A DNA stretch of 6,405 bases, from positions 1 through 6,405 of the forward strand of contig CAMZET010000086.1 of NCBI GenBank assembly GCA_947305825.1. Direction: 5' to 3'. A program made the position numbers and the translations under genes. This DNA is from an uncultured Verrucomicrobiota bacterium (GTDB taxonomy: Bacteria > Verrucomicrobiota > Kiritimatiellia > RFP12 > UBA1067). The notes beneath the pieces are model-generated. The model saw only the letters and a program-made list of their open reading frames with translations. It was not told the origin of the DNA and did not search any database. This document shows, piece after piece, positions 6,043 through 6,405 of the stretch. Within the stretch, counting starts at the first letter, position 1. Each line of letters begins with the position of its first letter.

Positions 6043-6405
6043 TTACACCAGATGGGCGCCCTCGGACGGCTTGATTACGGAGCAGACCGGCTCGTCGCCG
6101 TGCTTCGCCTTGTATTCGCGCGTGATTTGCGCCGCAATCTTGTCGGCCGCCGCCGGATCGACGAGCAGGCAGCACGAGCCGCCAAAACCGCCGCCGGAAA
6201 GGCGCGCGCCGTAGACTTCCGGAATCGCCTTCGCGGCGTCCACAATCGTGTCGAGTTCCTCGCAGGAGTTCTCGAACCAGTTGCGGCTGGACTCGTGCGA
6301 GTCGAACATCAAAGCGCCGAAGCCCGCGAGGTCGCCCTTGGCGAGAAGTTCCGCGCCCTGGAGAACGCGCTCGTCCTCGCCGATCGGATGCACCGCCCTC
6401 TTCGC
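6043..6405 (-). CDS. galK: Galactokinase, C-terminal part (runs off the right edge)
   Basis: The final 120 residues of the protein are in the window; the N-terminal two-thirds, with the galactose-binding and ATP-binding motifs, lie beyond 6405. Galactokinase phosphorylates galactose to galactose 1-phosphate, the first committed step of the Leloir pathway, in the cytoplasm. The tail matches the GHMP kinase C-terminal domain of galactokinases. It begins KRAVHPIGEDERVLQ, like the arginine/histidine-rich stretch before ENERV in GalK. SHESSRNWFENSCEELD at mid-length corresponds to the ESH...LYEVSCPELD region. GARLSGGGFGGS at 6175-6210 is GHMP motif 3. It ends with VIKPSEGAHLV, like the KPS-GA end of E. 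coli GalK. GHMP relatives such as mevalonate kinase fit less well. No other gal gene is visible. A GTG at 6393 is in frame but is internal, since the frame continues with conserved residues upstream. Confidence 0.93.
   Translation of the reverse strand, partial: AKRAVHPIGEDERVLQGAELLAKGDLAGFGALMFDSHESSRNWFENSCEELDTIVDAAKAIPEVYGARLSGGGFGGSCCLLVDPAAADKIAAQITREYKAKHGDEPVCSVIKPSEGAHLV

Noticed and set aside
5951..6175. A 75-residue N-terminal extension of the FecR-like protein
   Set aside because: The extension overlaps galK in another frame, is Arg/Gly-rich, and would bury the signal peptide. The ATG at 5950 has a ribosome site.
4673..6214. A 513-codon open frame on the plus strand
   Set aside because: It lies opposite the FecR-like gene and the end of galK. 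The product is a repetitive mix of Arg, Ala, Gly, Val, Leu, Glu, Asp and His with no recognisable domain, as expected from the antisense of GC-biased codons.

Overview
The window is a GC-rich bacterial chromosome segment in which every gene I can support lies on the minus strand, so transcription runs from position 6405 towards position 1. From upstream to downstream it holds the 3' end of a galactokinase gene (galK), an exported FecR-like protein with very acidic ends, a membrane-anchored SurA/PpiD-type foldase, dUTPase (dut), peptide deformylase (def), and the first 662 codons of a very large DUF4011/superfamily 1 helicase-like protein that runs off the left edge. I see no tRNA, rRNA, CRISPR array, insertion sequence or attachment site, and no gene-free stretch longer than about 92 bases.

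The organism is most likely a diderm (Gram-negative) bacterium. The foldase has a single N-terminal membrane anchor facing the periplasm, and the FecR-like protein has a signal peptide. High GC, strong G/C preference in third codon positions, and the mix of genes would fit the Planctomycetes-Verrucomicrobia-Chlamydiae group (for example Kiritimatiellae). That placement is a guess from general resemblance, not something the sequence proves.

Layout: galK ends at 6043 and is followed 13 bases later by a perfect 9-bp inverted repeat (6008-6029), a likely transcription end or mRNA-stabilising hairpin. The FecR-like gene follows (5950-4751). A 77-base gap holding an A-rich leader (as read on the minus strand) separates it from the foldase gene (4673-3006). 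Foldase, dut, def and the helicase are then packed tightly, with gaps of 2, 4 and 36 bases. This looks like one transcription unit with translational coupling at least from the foldase to def.

The shared functions are ordinary cell upkeep: envelope protein folding, cleaning up dUTP, and removing the formyl group from new proteins. The helicase is the least ordinary member. DUF4011 helicases are often large multidomain proteins, some ending in a Vsr-like nuclease and DUF3320, and such architectures have been proposed to act in anti-phage defence. The part that would decide this lies outside the window. I do not see a complete undescribed system here.
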